Positions 43,396 to 52,072 of a stretch of DNA of 64,000 bases are shown here, in pieces. This DNA is from Bacillus massiliigorillae (GTDB lineage Bacteria; Bacillota; Bacilli; Bacillales; DSM-1321). The notes below the pieces were generated by a model. It saw only the letters and a program-made list of their open reading frames with translations, was not told where the DNA came from and did not search any database. The position numbers and the translations under genes were made by a program. Within the stretch, counting starts at the first letter, position 1, and every line of letters starts with the position of its first letter. Where the stretch lies: assembly GCF_000380245.2 (NCBI RefSeq), contig NZ_HG428743.1:216252-280251 (forward strand), written 5' to 3'.

Positions 43396-44034
43396 TTACG
43401 ATTGAGAGTTACCTCGAACATCCTCCTTAAATTGCTCCCATTTATCTTCATGCTCAACGAAATACAGTGGACATAACTTGCCGGTCACGTCATAATGGCG
43501 AATAATATGATTCACATCAAGATTGCACTGCTCTCTTAACCACGCCGTAAGCTTAACTAAAGAATTATAGCTCGCTTGCGTAAATTGTCCAGTTTCATCA
43601 GGGTGACAGACCTCAATCGAAATCGTATCATTATTGCGCCAGTTCGTCGCAGATGATTTTTCACTAAGTGGAATAGCCTGAATAATTTCTCCCTCAAGAC
43701 CTATAACAAAGTGAGAGCTAACTTCCGATTGCGGGCTATTATAAAAATCACGATTCTGCTGTGCGGTAGTCCCTGGATTTCCAACATAATGAATCACGAT
43801 ATCTTTGACATCGTCTAATTTCTCGCCACGTCTAGCAACACCGCCAATATCAAGGAGTTGAACATCAACCCATTCAGGTGCTGACACCTTTTCTAACTCA
43901 CTGATTTTCTTATCAGTAAATAGAAAACCTACCGACCATTTACAAATAATAAAAGCGACATAAAATAATGCAGCTATCAATATAATTTTTCGTACACGTA
44001 TCTTTTTTCTACGTGTGATATTTCCCCGTTTCAT
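43396..44034 (-). CDS. Membrane-anchored N-acetylmuramoyl-L-alanine amidase (amidase_2/PGRP)
   Basis: A 212-residue wall hydrolase. A basic N-terminus and membrane segment (residues ~17-35) anchor it outside the membrane. The amidase_2 domain holds zinc ligands: IVIHYVGNPG (first His), RHYDVTGKLCP (second His plus the Cys or Asp position), and SSHFVIGLEGEIIQAIP. It cleaves the bond between MurNAc and L-Ala. Role in sporulation or growth cannot be told apart. GGAG ribosome site; monocistronic. Confidence 0.88.
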   Translation of the reverse strand: MKRGNITRRKKIRVRKIILIAALFYVAFIICKWSVGFLFTDKKISELEKVSAPEWVDVQLLDIGGVARRGEKLDDVKDIVIHYVGNPGTTAQQNRDFYNSPQSEVSSHFVIGLEGEIIQAIPLSEKSSATNWRNNDTISIEVCHPDETGQFTQASYNSLVKLTAWLREQCNLDVNHIIRHYDVTGKLCPLYFVEHEDKWEQFKEDVRGNSQS

Positions 44035-44259
44035 GCTGTTTTCTCCTCACACTCTATCAAATGAATGCACTTCTTCTAGTAATCAATACTTCTATCATAT
44101 CCATAATATTTGAAGAAAAACTTAGAAAAGTATAAAGAAATTCTTAAGAGTTGACTGAAAATAAATTGACATATATAAAATTCTAATTAAACATTAAGAT
44201 ATAAAACAGCCTAGGCCCAAAAATCTATTCAAAGCTATAATGTACAAGAGGTGATATAC

Positions 44260-44832
44260 ATGTCAAAAAAAGAAGAAATAATTTCAGCTGCAAAAGAATT
44301 AATCTATAAAAATGGGTATCAAGCAACTTCAATCAGCGATATATTAACTGCTGCTAATATTGGTAAAGGGCAATTCTATCATTACTTTTCTTCAAAATAT
44401 GATTTAGGTTTAGCTGTAGTAGAAGATATATCAAGTGAATGGGAGCAAGAATTATTTCAAGAAATATTTCAAGCAGAGTACACGCCTAAGGAAAAAATAC
44501 AAAAAATGATTGATCGAACAATTATGTTCCATGAAAAAACTAAAAATAGTTCAGGCTGTCCAATTGGAAACTTGGCTATTGAGATGAGTGAACATGATGA
44601 TATTTTTAAGGAGAAAATTCAATATATCTTTAATGAATGGATAAACCATCTAGAATTGACTATTAAAGAGCTAAATAACGATATTGAACCGCCATTTATA
44701 TGCCCAAGGACAGAAGCTCAACTAATTGTCTCCATGATTGAAGGCGGAATTCTTTTAATGAAAAATCAAGAGGACATTACATATTTGATGAATATTACTG
44801 AAGAAATACAACGCCGTTATAAATTGATTTAA
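44260..44832 (+). CDS. TetR/AcrR family regulator
   Basis: A 190-residue repressor. HTH: IISAAKELIYKNGYQATSISDILTAANIGKGQFYHYFSSK. The C-terminal ligand domain has SGCPIGNLAIEMSEHDDIF, typical of the NemR/YezE-like TetR group; the Cys in SGCP is conserved in electrophile sensors. Start ATG 44260 follows AAGAGGTG. It is encoded 188 nt upstream of an MFS transporter on the same strand, with a TACC/GGTA dyad between them. Confidence 0.88.
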   Translation: MSKKEEIISAAKELIYKNGYQATSISDILTAANIGKGQFYHYFSSKYDLGLAVVEDISSEWEQELFQEIFQAEYTPKEKIQKMIDRTIMFHEKTKNSSGCPIGNLAIEMSEHDDIFKEKIQYIFNEWINHLELTIKELNNDIEPPFICPRTEAQLIVSMIEGGILLMKNQEDITYLMNITEEIQRRYKLI

Positions 44833-44846
44833 AATTAGGAAATTTA

Positions 44847-44899
44847 TTGAAATGGAACAAAAGATTATGTTAAAATTTCTGTACCAAACGGTAGGTACA
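44847..44899 (+). promoter_or_regulatory. Promoter and TetR-type operator before the MFS gene
   Basis: TTGAAA (44847-44852), 18-bp spacer, TAAAAT (44871-44876). Directly downstream, TGTACC (44880-44885) and GGTACA (44894-44899) flank an inner TACC-AAAC-GGTA dyad (44882-44893). The position suits repression by the upstream TetR protein. Confidence 0.62.
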
Positions 44900-45020
44900 T
44901 TCTAAAAATATTAGACAATAAACCAAATTAGTTAGGAGGAATACTGTTTATTTTTAAGGACTAGCGTTGAAAGCACATATAAAAACCCTAAAAAAATCTC
45001 TTTTCGACAGGAGTTATATT

Positions 45021-46247
45021 ATGGTAAAGAACTTAAACCAATGGGTCGCTTTGTTTCTGATTGTAATTGCAGAATTATTTGCTTTAAGTGTTTGGTTCAG
45101 TGCATCTGCAGTCATATCTCAATTACAAGCTGAATGGCATTTAAACCTTACTCAGAAATCCTTTATTACGGTAGCTGTGCAAGCTGGTTTTATTTTTGGA
45201 GCTGTTCTGTCCTCGTTATTTGGGATTCCAGACCATTTTAATACGAAGAAAATTTTTATCATATCTAGCTTTCTAGCAGGCTTCTTCAATTGTTTTATCA
45301 TTTTTTCTCCTAGTATTGAAGTGACACTTCTCTTACGCTTTCTTACAGGCGTTTCACTAGCAGGAGTTTACCCTATCGCTATTAAACTAGTTACTTTATG
45401 GTTTAAAGGTAGTCGGAGTATTAGCGTAGGCATCTTAATTGCTGGATTAACATTAGGATCGGCATTACCACATATGATTGCATCCTTAGAAACCTCACTC
45501 AATTGGAAAACTGTCATCATTTTCAGTTCAACATTGGCTTTCATTTCATCATTATTAATCTTTCTTTTCCTCCCCAACAAAGAAAACAATACAAGTAAAA
45601 CCAAGCTCTCTTTAGATTCTTTAAAATCTGTCTTGAAAGATAAGAAAGTAATGCTCGCTAACTACGGATATTGGTTCCATATGTGGGAGCTTTACGCAAT
45701 GTGGACTTGGTTACCAACATTTTTATACTACAGCTTTAGTCAGTATGGAATAGAGTCATATAGCTCAATTGTTGCCTTTTTGGCAATAGGTGTATCAGGA
45801 GCTATAGGTTGTATTGTAGGAGGAATTTGGGCAAGTAAAATTGGAAAAGAGAATTTCTCCATAATCGCCATGACGTTAAGTGGCCTTTCTGCCCTAGCAA
45901 TTGGCTTTACGTTCCATATAAATATAGGGCTAACCATTATTGTTGCATGCATATGGGGAGCCTCAATAATAGCTGATTCGGGTCAATTCTCGGCAATGGT
46001 TAGTGAGTATGCAAAAGTGAAATATATTGGGACTGCGTTAACATTTCAAATGGCAATCGGTTTTCTCCTGACTATATTCTCTATTTATCTCATTTCCTTC
46101 TTAGAACCTATACTAGGATGGCAACTCGTCTTTATATTCCTTAGCGTAGGCCCATTATTGGGTGTTATTCCGATGTTTATATTAAATAAACTTAACAAGA
46201 GAGTTAATCATAGCTTAAGAAATGAGAATAAAAATATTTCTATTTGA
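45021..46247 (+). CDS. MFS transporter
   Basis: A 408-residue major-facilitator protein with 12 membrane segments. LSVWFSASAVISQLQAEWHLN near residue 20 and RFLTGVSLAGVYPIAIKLVTLWF (about 110) are typical of the nitrate/cyanate-like MFS branch. Start ATG 45021 follows CAGGAG; an in-frame TTG at 44967 would add 18 non-membrane residues. Likely an exporter controlled by the upstream TetR regulator (inference). Substrate unknown. Confidence 0.87.
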   Translation: MVKNLNQWVALFLIVIAELFALSVWFSASAVISQLQAEWHLNLTQKSFITVAVQAGFIFGAVLSSLFGIPDHFNTKKIFIISSFLAGFFNCFIIFSPSIEVTLLLRFLTGVSLAGVYPIAIKLVTLWFKGSRSISVGILIAGLTLGSALPHMIASLETSLNWKTVIIFSSTLAFISSLLIFLFLPNKENNTSKTKLSLDSLKSVLKDKKVMLANYGYWFHMWELYAMWTWLPTFLYYSFSQYGIESYSSIVAFLAIGVSGAIGCIVGGIWASKIGKENFSIIAMTLSGLSALAIGFTFHINIGLTIIVACIWGASIIADSGQFSAMVSEYAKVKYIGTALTFQMAIGFLLTIFSIYLISFLEPILGWQLVFIFLSVGPLLGVIPMFILNKLNKRVNHSLRNENKNISI

Positions 46248-46262
46248 ACAGAAATAAAGAGA

Positions 46263-46298
46263 TGTCTAGAAAGCCAATTTCCACTGACTTTCTAGACA
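46263..46298. terminator. Bidirectional terminator
   Basis: TGTCTAGAAAG and CTTTCTAGACA, perfect 11-bp arms between the convergent MFS and hydrolase genes. Confidence 0.78.
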
Positions 46299-46306
46299 CC
46301 TCCTTG

Positions 46307-47278
46307 TTATTGATTGACCTCTTCATGCGTATGTATATCCGATAATGCCGCGAAGAAAAGATCTGGCTCTTCCATCATTGTCATATGCCCTGCATTGGGA
46401 ATGACATACATTTTTTTATGAGGGGCATTAATTTCTTCAAAGTATTCTTCGGCAATCACATATGGAACCTGCCAGTCTTCTTTACCTAAAATATAATACA
46501 TGGGAACTTCATATACTGGTGATTCATTACGTAGATTGAAGTCACCTAGAAAACGATGAAGGTTGGAATTTGTTTTAAAAATCTTCATAAAGGCGATAAT
46601 ATCCGAAAACTTAAAGATTGGGCTTTGAAATACAGTTAGCCATATTCTGAAATCAATCTTTATTCCTAATTTATATTTCCCTTGAAGCTTTCTAATCTCA
46701 TCACATTTCTTTAAGAATTCTTTGTTGAAAACGATTTTCTCGCCCGGATATTCTCCTAATATCTCAAGCTTTTTCAGCGATTTTTTATCCCCTGCTTCTT
46801 CAATCAGTTCTTTTACTTTTTGATAACCAACTTGTTCATTTTCAAGCATATTGACAACCTGTCCTACGCCTATATAATAAGCAATCTCATTGGGATGTTT
46901 TCTGATAAACTCAGAACCTAAAACACTTCCCCATGAATGACCAAGTAGAACGATTTTTTGCTTATTATATTTTTTCTTTAAATATTGGATTACCTCAAAT
47001 AAATCTTGCAGTGCCAAATCAATTGTTGGGAGATCATTAGGGTTTTCAGTCAGTGTTTTTCCAGCCCCACGCTGGTCCCAATGCACAACCGTATAGATTT
47101 CCTCCCATTTCTCCTGAAAGGCACGTGTAAATAAAGAAGTTACTGAACCAGGTCCTCCATGCAAAAATAGCAATACGGGGTTATCATGACTTGTTCCTAA
47201 ATGAAACAAAAATTGTTTAATACCATTAATCGGAATATATTCTTCAAGATAAATGGGTCTTTTAAACTTATTTTTCAT
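46307..47278 (-). CDS. Alpha/beta hydrolase (proline iminopeptidase-like)
   Basis: A 323-residue alpha/beta hydrolase. Oxyanion region LFLHGGPGSVTSLF, WDQRGAGKT, nucleophile GHSWGSVLG (Ser about residue 118), acid in YILGKEDWQVPY and His in PNAGHMTMMEEP. HGGPG plus DQRGAGKT are marks of the prolyl aminopeptidase (S33) branch. Its ATG overlaps the MarR stop by 4 nt, so the two are translationally coupled. Confidence 0.88.
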   Translation of the reverse strand: MKNKFKRPIYLEEYIPINGIKQFLFHLGTSHDNPVLLFLHGGPGSVTSLFTRAFQEKWEEIYTVVHWDQRGAGKTLTENPNDLPTIDLALQDLFEVIQYLKKKYNKQKIVLLGHSWGSVLGSEFIRKHPNEIAYYIGVGQVVNMLENEQVGYQKVKELIEEAGDKKSLKKLEILGEYPGEKIVFNKEFLKKCDEIRKLQGKYKLGIKIDFRIWLTVFQSPIFKFSDIIAFMKIFKTNSNLHRFLGDFNLRNESPVYEVPMYYILGKEDWQVPYVIAEEYFEEINAPHKKMYVIPNAGHMTMMEEPDLFFAALSDIHTHEEVNQ

Positions 47279-47844
47279 AACTCCCAGTCCCCTTTTCTTG
47301 CAGTTCTTCTTCTTTCAAATTCCTTTAATACTCTCTTTTGAGTTTCATTTTGGTTATCAATCTCACTCATTTCTAAATTACTATCTGCCTCAAATCCATC
47401 TTGTTCCTCACCATCAAAATGATATAGTTTCTTTAATAAACTCCACATCGTTTCAAGATCTTCTGGCGAGAAGTTTTTAAAAAGGTCTTCCAAAAAGAAT
47501 GTTCCTTTTTCAGCATCTACTAGTAAGGCTTGTTTTCCAGACTCCGTAATTTTCACATTGATTGCACGTTTATCTTTCTGGCTAGGTACTGTCGTTACGT
47601 ACCCCTTAGCTTCAATAATGTTTATTAACTGTTTCACGCTTTGTTTCGTGGCACCTAGCTTTCTTGCAATATTATTTAAAGTTGTTTCATCCTCGGGTAA
47701 ATGAGTAATTGCCACCATTGCCATATACTGTCTAGATGTTAAAAACTCAAGGTCTTTATCACCTTTTATTTGAATCTTATTAGCAAGAGAAAACAATGTG
47801 CCATAAGCTTGCTGCATTAAAAACAAATCTCTGTATATATCCAT
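47275..47844 (-). CDS. MarR family regulator with extended C-terminus
   Basis: A 189-residue winged-helix regulator. DETTLNNIARKLGATKQSVKQLINIIEAKGYVTTVPSQKDKRAINVKITESG is the MarR HTH-wing. The extra ~50 residues at the C-terminus are acidic, then basic (FERRRTARKGDWEL). Start ATG 47844 with GGGAGGTG 7 nt upstream. First gene of a two-gene operon with the alpha/beta hydrolase. A perfect palindrome sits directly over the transcript start (47861-47882). Confidence 0.88.
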   Translation of the reverse strand: MDIYRDLFLMQQAYGTLFSLANKIQIKGDKDLEFLTSRQYMAMVAITHLPEDETTLNNIARKLGATKQSVKQLINIIEAKGYVTTVPSQKDKRAINVKITESGKQALLVDAEKGTFFLEDLFKNFSPEDLETMWSLLKKLYHFDGEEQDGFEADSNLEMSEIDNQNETQKRVLKEFERRRTARKGDWEL

Positions 47845-47860
47845 AAATACACACCTCCCA

Positions 47861-47914
47861 TTTAGACAGTACATTGTCTAAATCAATAATACGAAAATTT
47901 CGATAATTAGTCAA
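47861..47914 (-). promoter_or_regulatory. Promoter and palindromic operator of the MarR/hydrolase operon
   Basis: Minus-strand TTGACT (47914-47909), 17-bp spacer, TATTAT (47891-47886). Just downstream, TTTAGACA (47861-47868) and TGTCTAAA (47875-47882) form a perfect 8-bp dyad with a 6-nt centre. A weaker related sequence overlaps the -35. Classic MarR autorepression layout. Confidence 0.72.
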
Positions 47915-48030
47915 TATACTGTCTTTTTTATTAGAGGATAAATACTATTCATGAATATATATAAGAGCTAGTCATTTCATGTTTTCTATCCTATCTACAA
48001 AGAGAAAAGGATTCTACTAATTACTTCGAA

Positions 48031-48118
48031 TAACAGCATAAAAAAGACTGCCTGAAAGACAGCCTTACTATTCTACTAAAGCACCTGATAGTTTAAGAGT
48101 ATTTTTTCGCAAATTTAG
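48031..48118. repeat. Dispersed repeat with terminator after the appendage gene
   Basis: AACAGCATAAAAAA, hairpin GACTGCCTGAAAGACAGCC, TTACTATTCTACTAAAGCACCTGATAGTTTAAGAGTA. It lies 100 nt beyond the stop of the appendage gene and is the only gene-end signal there. The remaining intergenic DNA (47915-48219) shows nothing else. Confidence 0.7.
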
Positions 48119-48219
48119 TTGACTTTGAATAACTAATCAGCTCATTCATTACAGGAATGCCGCCCCATTAATTCTATAAAATATTTGTTCACTAGATTTG
48201 TATATTGTATTCGTATGAT

Positions 48220-48618
48220 TTATTGAATTCTATAACGAGGAGAAATACAAATTTCGCCTGCTGCTGGAAGAGTTGCTGTAGCCCCAGTAGCAAATACTCG
48301 AATTGTATCAAATCGAGAAATAGTAAAGTTAAATGTCCCTTCAATTGGAACAACTGATTGTCTTATGACAGTACCGCCTGTCCCATCAATAGGATCGGCT
48401 CCCTTTACGAATTGTACTGTAATAGGGAAATTCCCCGTATTTTTTATATACCCTGACGCATAAATAACATCATTTGAGTTTGTAGCAAAAATAACCTCTG
48501 CAGTTGCTACCGTATCACCAGCAACTGTAAATTCATTACAAATTTTATCTTGTACAAAATTTTTGGGGTCACAACAACTAAAGCCACTCCCACTGTTTCC
48601 ATTAAAATTTTGACACAT
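48220..48618 (-). CDS. Endospore appendage (Ena) subunit, DUF3992
   Basis: A 132-residue DUF3992 protein, the subunit family of endospore appendages (Ena fibres) of the Bacillus cereus group. The N-terminal connector has the paired Cys (C15, C16 in FSCCDPKN), used in Ena1 for inter-subunit disulfides. VQDKICNEFTV (C27), DVIYASGYIKNTG, SRFDTIRVFATG and GEICISPRY (C124) follow the Ena jellyroll pattern. Family knowledge: such subunits self-assemble into very stable fibres on spores. Only one Ena gene is present, preceded by a CotY/CotZ-family gene. GAGGTG ribosome site. Confidence 0.88.
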   Translation of the reverse strand: MCQNFNGNSGSGFSCCDPKNFVQDKICNEFTVAGDTVATAEVIFATNSNDVIYASGYIKNTGNFPITVQFVKGADPIDGTGGTVIRQSVVPIEGTFNFTISRFDTIRVFATGATATLPAAGEICISPRYRIQ

Positions 48619-48732
48619 AAAAGTAATTCACCTCTAATTTCCTATGATTACTTTTATTAAATGTATAATATCGAAAACTGCTTGGACTTTTTGTACCCTG
48701 TTGATTATCTCCATTAATACCTTTATTTTGTT

Positions 48733-49188
48733 TTATAAACAAACGGCGGGTAAGCATTGAATTGAACTAAAACTAGAAATTTTGGCCTTAATACACACAC
48801 TTGTCGAAATTATTTCATCTACAAATTCATTATTTAACTGACAAAAAGGAGAACATTTATGATCATTGCAATCTTGAGCACATTTATGATGATTTTTAAA
48901 TTTTAGTAATTTCAAAACAACACAATCGTCCTCTAAATTAACAACTTGAAAAAGAAATGTTGTAAAACAAACAAACCTTTCCCTTTTTAAACAAATATCA
49001 AAATACGTTGTAACACCTTCAACTTTAAATGGTTCTATATCACAATAAAGGATAATTGGGAGTGTATTGTTTAATTGCATCCCTAAAAGATTTAATTCAC
49101 ACTTTTTTTTACTCATTTCTCTTTGTTTATTTAATATTTCTTCTAATATTGTTTTCAAGCATTTATTTTCATTCTGATATTCCTCCAT
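48733..49188 (-). CDS. CotY/CotZ-family spore outer-layer protein
   Basis: A 151-residue Cys-rich protein of the CotY/CotZ/ExsY spore-crust family, which forms the paracrystalline base of the exosporium or crust. LPIILYCDIEPFKVEGVTTYFD, FQVVNLEDDCVVLKLL and the C-terminal STSVCIKAKISSFSSIQCLP align with ExsY/CotY motifs; 12 or more Cys. The N-terminal ~45 residues (KTILEEILNKQREMSKKK) are helical and lack the usual His/Cys head. It lies 114 nt upstream of the Ena subunit on the same strand. A related protein, ExsL, is reported to anchor L-type Ena fibres, so an anchor role is a reasonable inference. Confidence 0.82.
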   Translation of the reverse strand: MEEYQNENKCLKTILEEILNKQREMSKKKCELNLLGMQLNNTLPIILYCDIEPFKVEGVTTYFDICLKRERFVCFTTFLFQVVNLEDDCVVLKLLKFKNHHKCAQDCNDHKCSPFCQLNNEFVDEIISTSVCIKAKISSFSSIQCLPAVCL

Positions 49189-49450
49189 AGAATCTTCCCC
49201 TTACATGGAACTACTGCCTTCTTAAATACTTATATGGAAATCTAATGAGGTTTGAGTGGGTCTTCATACCACAAAATCAAATGCGGACATATAAAATCAA
49301 AAAAGAAAGAATTCTCATATTCGATTCTGGTTATCTGGATTAACTCATATCAGATTTGGGGCGGGTACACACTTTATTAAACAAGAATTATATATAACTA
49401 TAATTATTTGCTCGATTATCTTTTTTTTGCTTTTGCTGTATTTAATTTCA

Positions 49451-49978
49451 CTACAACTTTAATAGTGAATAAACATCCGTATCATATGATATGTCATTTT
49501 GATACATATACTTTTTTAACGTACCTTCCTTTGTAAAACCCAATTTAATTAATAACTGACTCGAAGCTTTATTTTCAATAAAAACAATTGCACCTATACG
49601 CTCTAATCCAAGTTCTTGAAACCCATAAGAAATCACTTTATCAACAGCTTCACTAGCATATCCCTTACCCCATTGTTCTGGGAGAAATGCATAGCTTATG
49701 TTCGCTCTTTTATGTTCAATAGACCAGTCTTGCAACCCAATTGTTCCAATGATTGTACCTGTTTCTTTTAGCTCAATGCCCCATTTCACTCCACTTTTCT
49801 CTTTAACTTGTCCTGCGAAATTTTTAATGATTTGTTTTACCTGCCCTATACTTGTTAGAGGTTTCTGACCGTAATAACGCAATACATCATCATTCGAAAA
49901 ACACTTTAATATATCTTGAGCATCATTTTCAACTAATTCCCTTAACACTAATCGCTTCGTTTCAAGCATTGGAAACAT
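49451..49978 (-). CDS. RimJ/RimL-type GNAT acetyltransferase
   Basis: A 175-residue GNAT protein. The start ETKRLVLRELVENDAQDILKCF, GTIIGTIGLQDWS and the acetyl-CoA site PEQWGKGYASEAVDKVISYGF, then ENKASSQLLIKLGFTKEGTLKKY, are typical of the RimJ/RimL group that acetylates protein N-termini or small amines. Substrate unknown. GGGGTGATAG ribosome site. Monocistronic. Confidence 0.9.
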   Translation of the reverse strand: MFPMLETKRLVLRELVENDAQDILKCFSNDDVLRYYGQKPLTSIGQVKQIIKNFAGQVKEKSGVKWGIELKETGTIIGTIGLQDWSIEHKRANISYAFLPEQWGKGYASEAVDKVISYGFQELGLERIGAIVFIENKASSQLLIKLGFTKEGTLKKYMYQNDISYDTDVYSLLKL

Positions 49979-50135
49979 TCTATCACCCCTTCAATAAACA
50001 TTGAAATGTATTCATTTTATGCATATATACTAAAATAAAATTCCATATTATTTTCAGAATTACCTGCTCTGTTTGTGGAAAATAAAAAGAGAAATAGCTA
50101 TTATTTAAACTATTTCCCTTACATCATGTATTATA

Positions 50136-50663
50136 TTATTTTTCTCCATCTTCATTTTGAGGTGAATTTGTCGCTGAATTGTTTTGACCTTGTTTGAAAT
50201 GACGATGATCAGTTTCATGTTCAAATCCACGTTCATCAAAATCGTGACCACCTTCGAATCCTCGGAAGCCTTGACCTGGTCCAAATCCTCTAAAGTCACG
50301 TTCATGGCCAAAACTACGAGGATCTCGCCCAAATCCTCGACCAGGTCCGAAACCACGGGAGCCACGACCATGCCCTCCACGATGGTTTCTCAGTTTTTTA
50401 ATAAGTTTAACAAACGCCTCTTCGTCTTGAGGTAAATCCTGATCCAGAGCATCAATTAGCTTCTGAGTCATCTCAGAATAAAGTGTCTTCTCTTCATCTG
50501 TAAGAACATCAAAAACCGTATATTTACTAACCTGCTTCTCATTTTCATTAGCAATTTCTAGGCCAGCTTCAGTAAGCTCAATGGACATTATGCGACGATC
50601 ATCTTCTGAAGGTTCACGGGTAATGTAACCTTTTTTCTCTACTTTAACTACGAAAGGAAAATA
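50136..50663 (-). pseudogene. 5'-truncated MarR regulator with Gly/Phe/Arg-rich tail
   Basis: The frame opens after an in-frame TAA at 50666-50664 and reads FVVKVEKKGYITREPSEDDR, then RIMSIELTEAGLEIANENEK, the second half of a MarR winged helix. The dimerisation helix and a repeat-rich tail follow (GRGSRGFGPGRGFGRD, then FGHERDFRGFGPGQGF). The N-terminal ~60 residues with the recognition helix are missing and no start codon with a ribosome site exists; ATG 50588 lies in the middle of the wing. Complete MarR proteins with such G/R/F tails occur in Bacillus. Likely a dead gene. Confidence 0.72.
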
Positions 50664-51111
50664 TTATCCCCCTCAAATTGATAATATCTACTTTATTAAT
50701 CCCCATTTAATAAGGATTCTAACTATAATCGACTCTCTCAACCTTGTGTTTCCTATGAATAAACTACGAAATTACTTCATAAAATTGAGCAAAAAGTTTA
50801 ACAGCTTGTTTATGAAACATTAATATTTTCTTACGATTTATACTTTATTATTTAAAACAAGGTAAAACTTCTTCATATAACTCTCTCTCTTAGAAACCAG
50901 TCAACTAATGACTGGTTTCTTTATTTAAAAAAGTACGGTAATTTGGAATGATCATTACTAAATTCAATCTTTTCTTATTGAAGAAACCTCCATGCAGCAT
51001 AAGAAAAAGCTGCCTAAATGACAGCATTTTTTGGGTTTAAACTCTCGATTGGATTTCACATTCCTTCATCAATTAACTCTCATACTTCCTTGAGACTGGG
51101 AATCGATAAAT
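50664..51111. other. Gene-free spacer with a terminator-like hairpin and a repeat fragment
   Basis: ACCAGTC-AACTAAT-GACTGGT with T-rich flank at about 50896-50925, and a left-hand repeat module plus hairpin at 51000-51030 (GCATAAGAAAAAGCTGCC, then TAAATGACAGC). The missing 5' part of the MarR pseudogene is not here. Confidence 0.5.
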
Positions 51112-51149
51112 AAAAAAAGCATTCCCTTCTACCATCGGGAATGCTTTTT
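51112..51149 (-). terminator. Terminator of menA
   Basis: AAAAAGCATTCCC and GGGAATGCTTTTT arms around a 10-nt loop, directly after the stop. Confidence 0.85.
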
Positions 51150-51151
51150 AT

Positions 51152-52072
51152 TTAAATCATGTAATTAATTAAAAGTCCTGCAGATAACAAGAAGCCGAAA
51201 ACAGTATTTGTCATCGCTGTTGATTTCATTGCTACTCGCATATATTGAGGTTCTTTTGCACCTTTTTTAAAACCTTGAATAGCTGAGATTGGCTTTTTCA
51301 TACCTAAGAACATAATCAATGCCCAAGGGCTTACATAACCCATCAATACAATCACAGCAATCCATAAGTAAGCAATTAAAAATATGGTAGCTAGAGTTGC
51401 AACTGCTTTATCTCTTCCAAGGAGGATCGGCAATGTTTTTCTTCCACCTTTAATATCTTCATCAATATCTCGAATGTTATTCGACATGTTGATGGCCCCT
51501 ACTAAAAAGCCAATTGGAATTGAAATTAAGATACTTTCAACTGTTAAAGTATTCGTTTGAATAAAGAAAGCAATTAGTACAAAACATGTCCCCATTAACA
51601 ATCCGGAAACTAATTCACCAAATGGAGTGTACGCAATTGGTAGTGGACCACCTGTATATAGATAGCCAACCGCCATTCCAAATAACCCAATGACCACTAA
51701 CCACCAGCTACTATTCATGCAAATATAAATGCCAATAAATGCTGCTACAATATACAATAAAATCGCAACCGTTAAAACGTTTTTTGGCTTCAATCCATGA
51801 CGGACGATTCCTCCACCAATTCCTACTGAATCAGCTGTATCTAGTCCACGCTTGAAATCATAATATTCATTGAATAAGTTCGTTGCAATTTGCAATGCTA
51901 AACATGCAAGCATCATCGCAATAAATAAAAGCCAATTAATTTCGGCTTCATATAGTGATGCAACTGTCCCTAATATTACAGGAGCAAACGTCGCCGTTAA
52001 TGTATGTGGGCGCGTCATTTTCCACATTAATTTAGCTGGACTCATTTCTTGTTCATTCCCCAACTTGTTCAA
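51152..52072 (-). CDS. menA: 1,4-dihydroxy-2-naphthoate polyprenyltransferase (MenA, UbiA family)
   Basis: About 306 residues. An integral membrane prenyltransferase that joins the prenyl tail to DHNA in menaquinone synthesis. The two Asp-rich motifs are intact: NLFNEYYDFKRGLDTAD (about 64-80) and NNIRDIDEDIKGGRKTLP (about 198-215). Eight to nine membrane segments. RPHTLTATFAPVILG at the start is typical of Bacillus MenA. The true start may be TTG 52063 or the ATG before SPAKLMW, because the GGGGGA site touches TTG 52072. No other men gene is adjacent. Confidence 0.9.
   Translation of the reverse strand: MNKLGNEQEMSPAKLMWKMTRPHTLTATFAPVILGTVASLYEAEINWLLFIAMMLACLALQIATNLFNEYYDFKRGLDTADSVGIGGGIVRHGLKPKNVLTVAILLYIVAAFIGIYICMNSSWWLVVIGLFGMAVGYLYTGGPLPIAYTPFGELVSGLLMGTCFVLIAFFIQTNTLTVESILISIPIGFLVGAINMSNNIRDIDEDIKGGRKTLPILLGRDKAVATLATIFLIAYLWIAVIVLMGYVSPWALIMFLGMKKPISAIQGFKKGAKEPQYMRVAMKSTAMTNTVFGFLLSAGLLINYMI

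Noticed and set aside
50105..50380. Minus-strand open frame in another register over the MarR pseudogene tail
   Set aside because: Shadow of the Gly/Arg/Phe repeat; the MarR register continues without a break into the tail.
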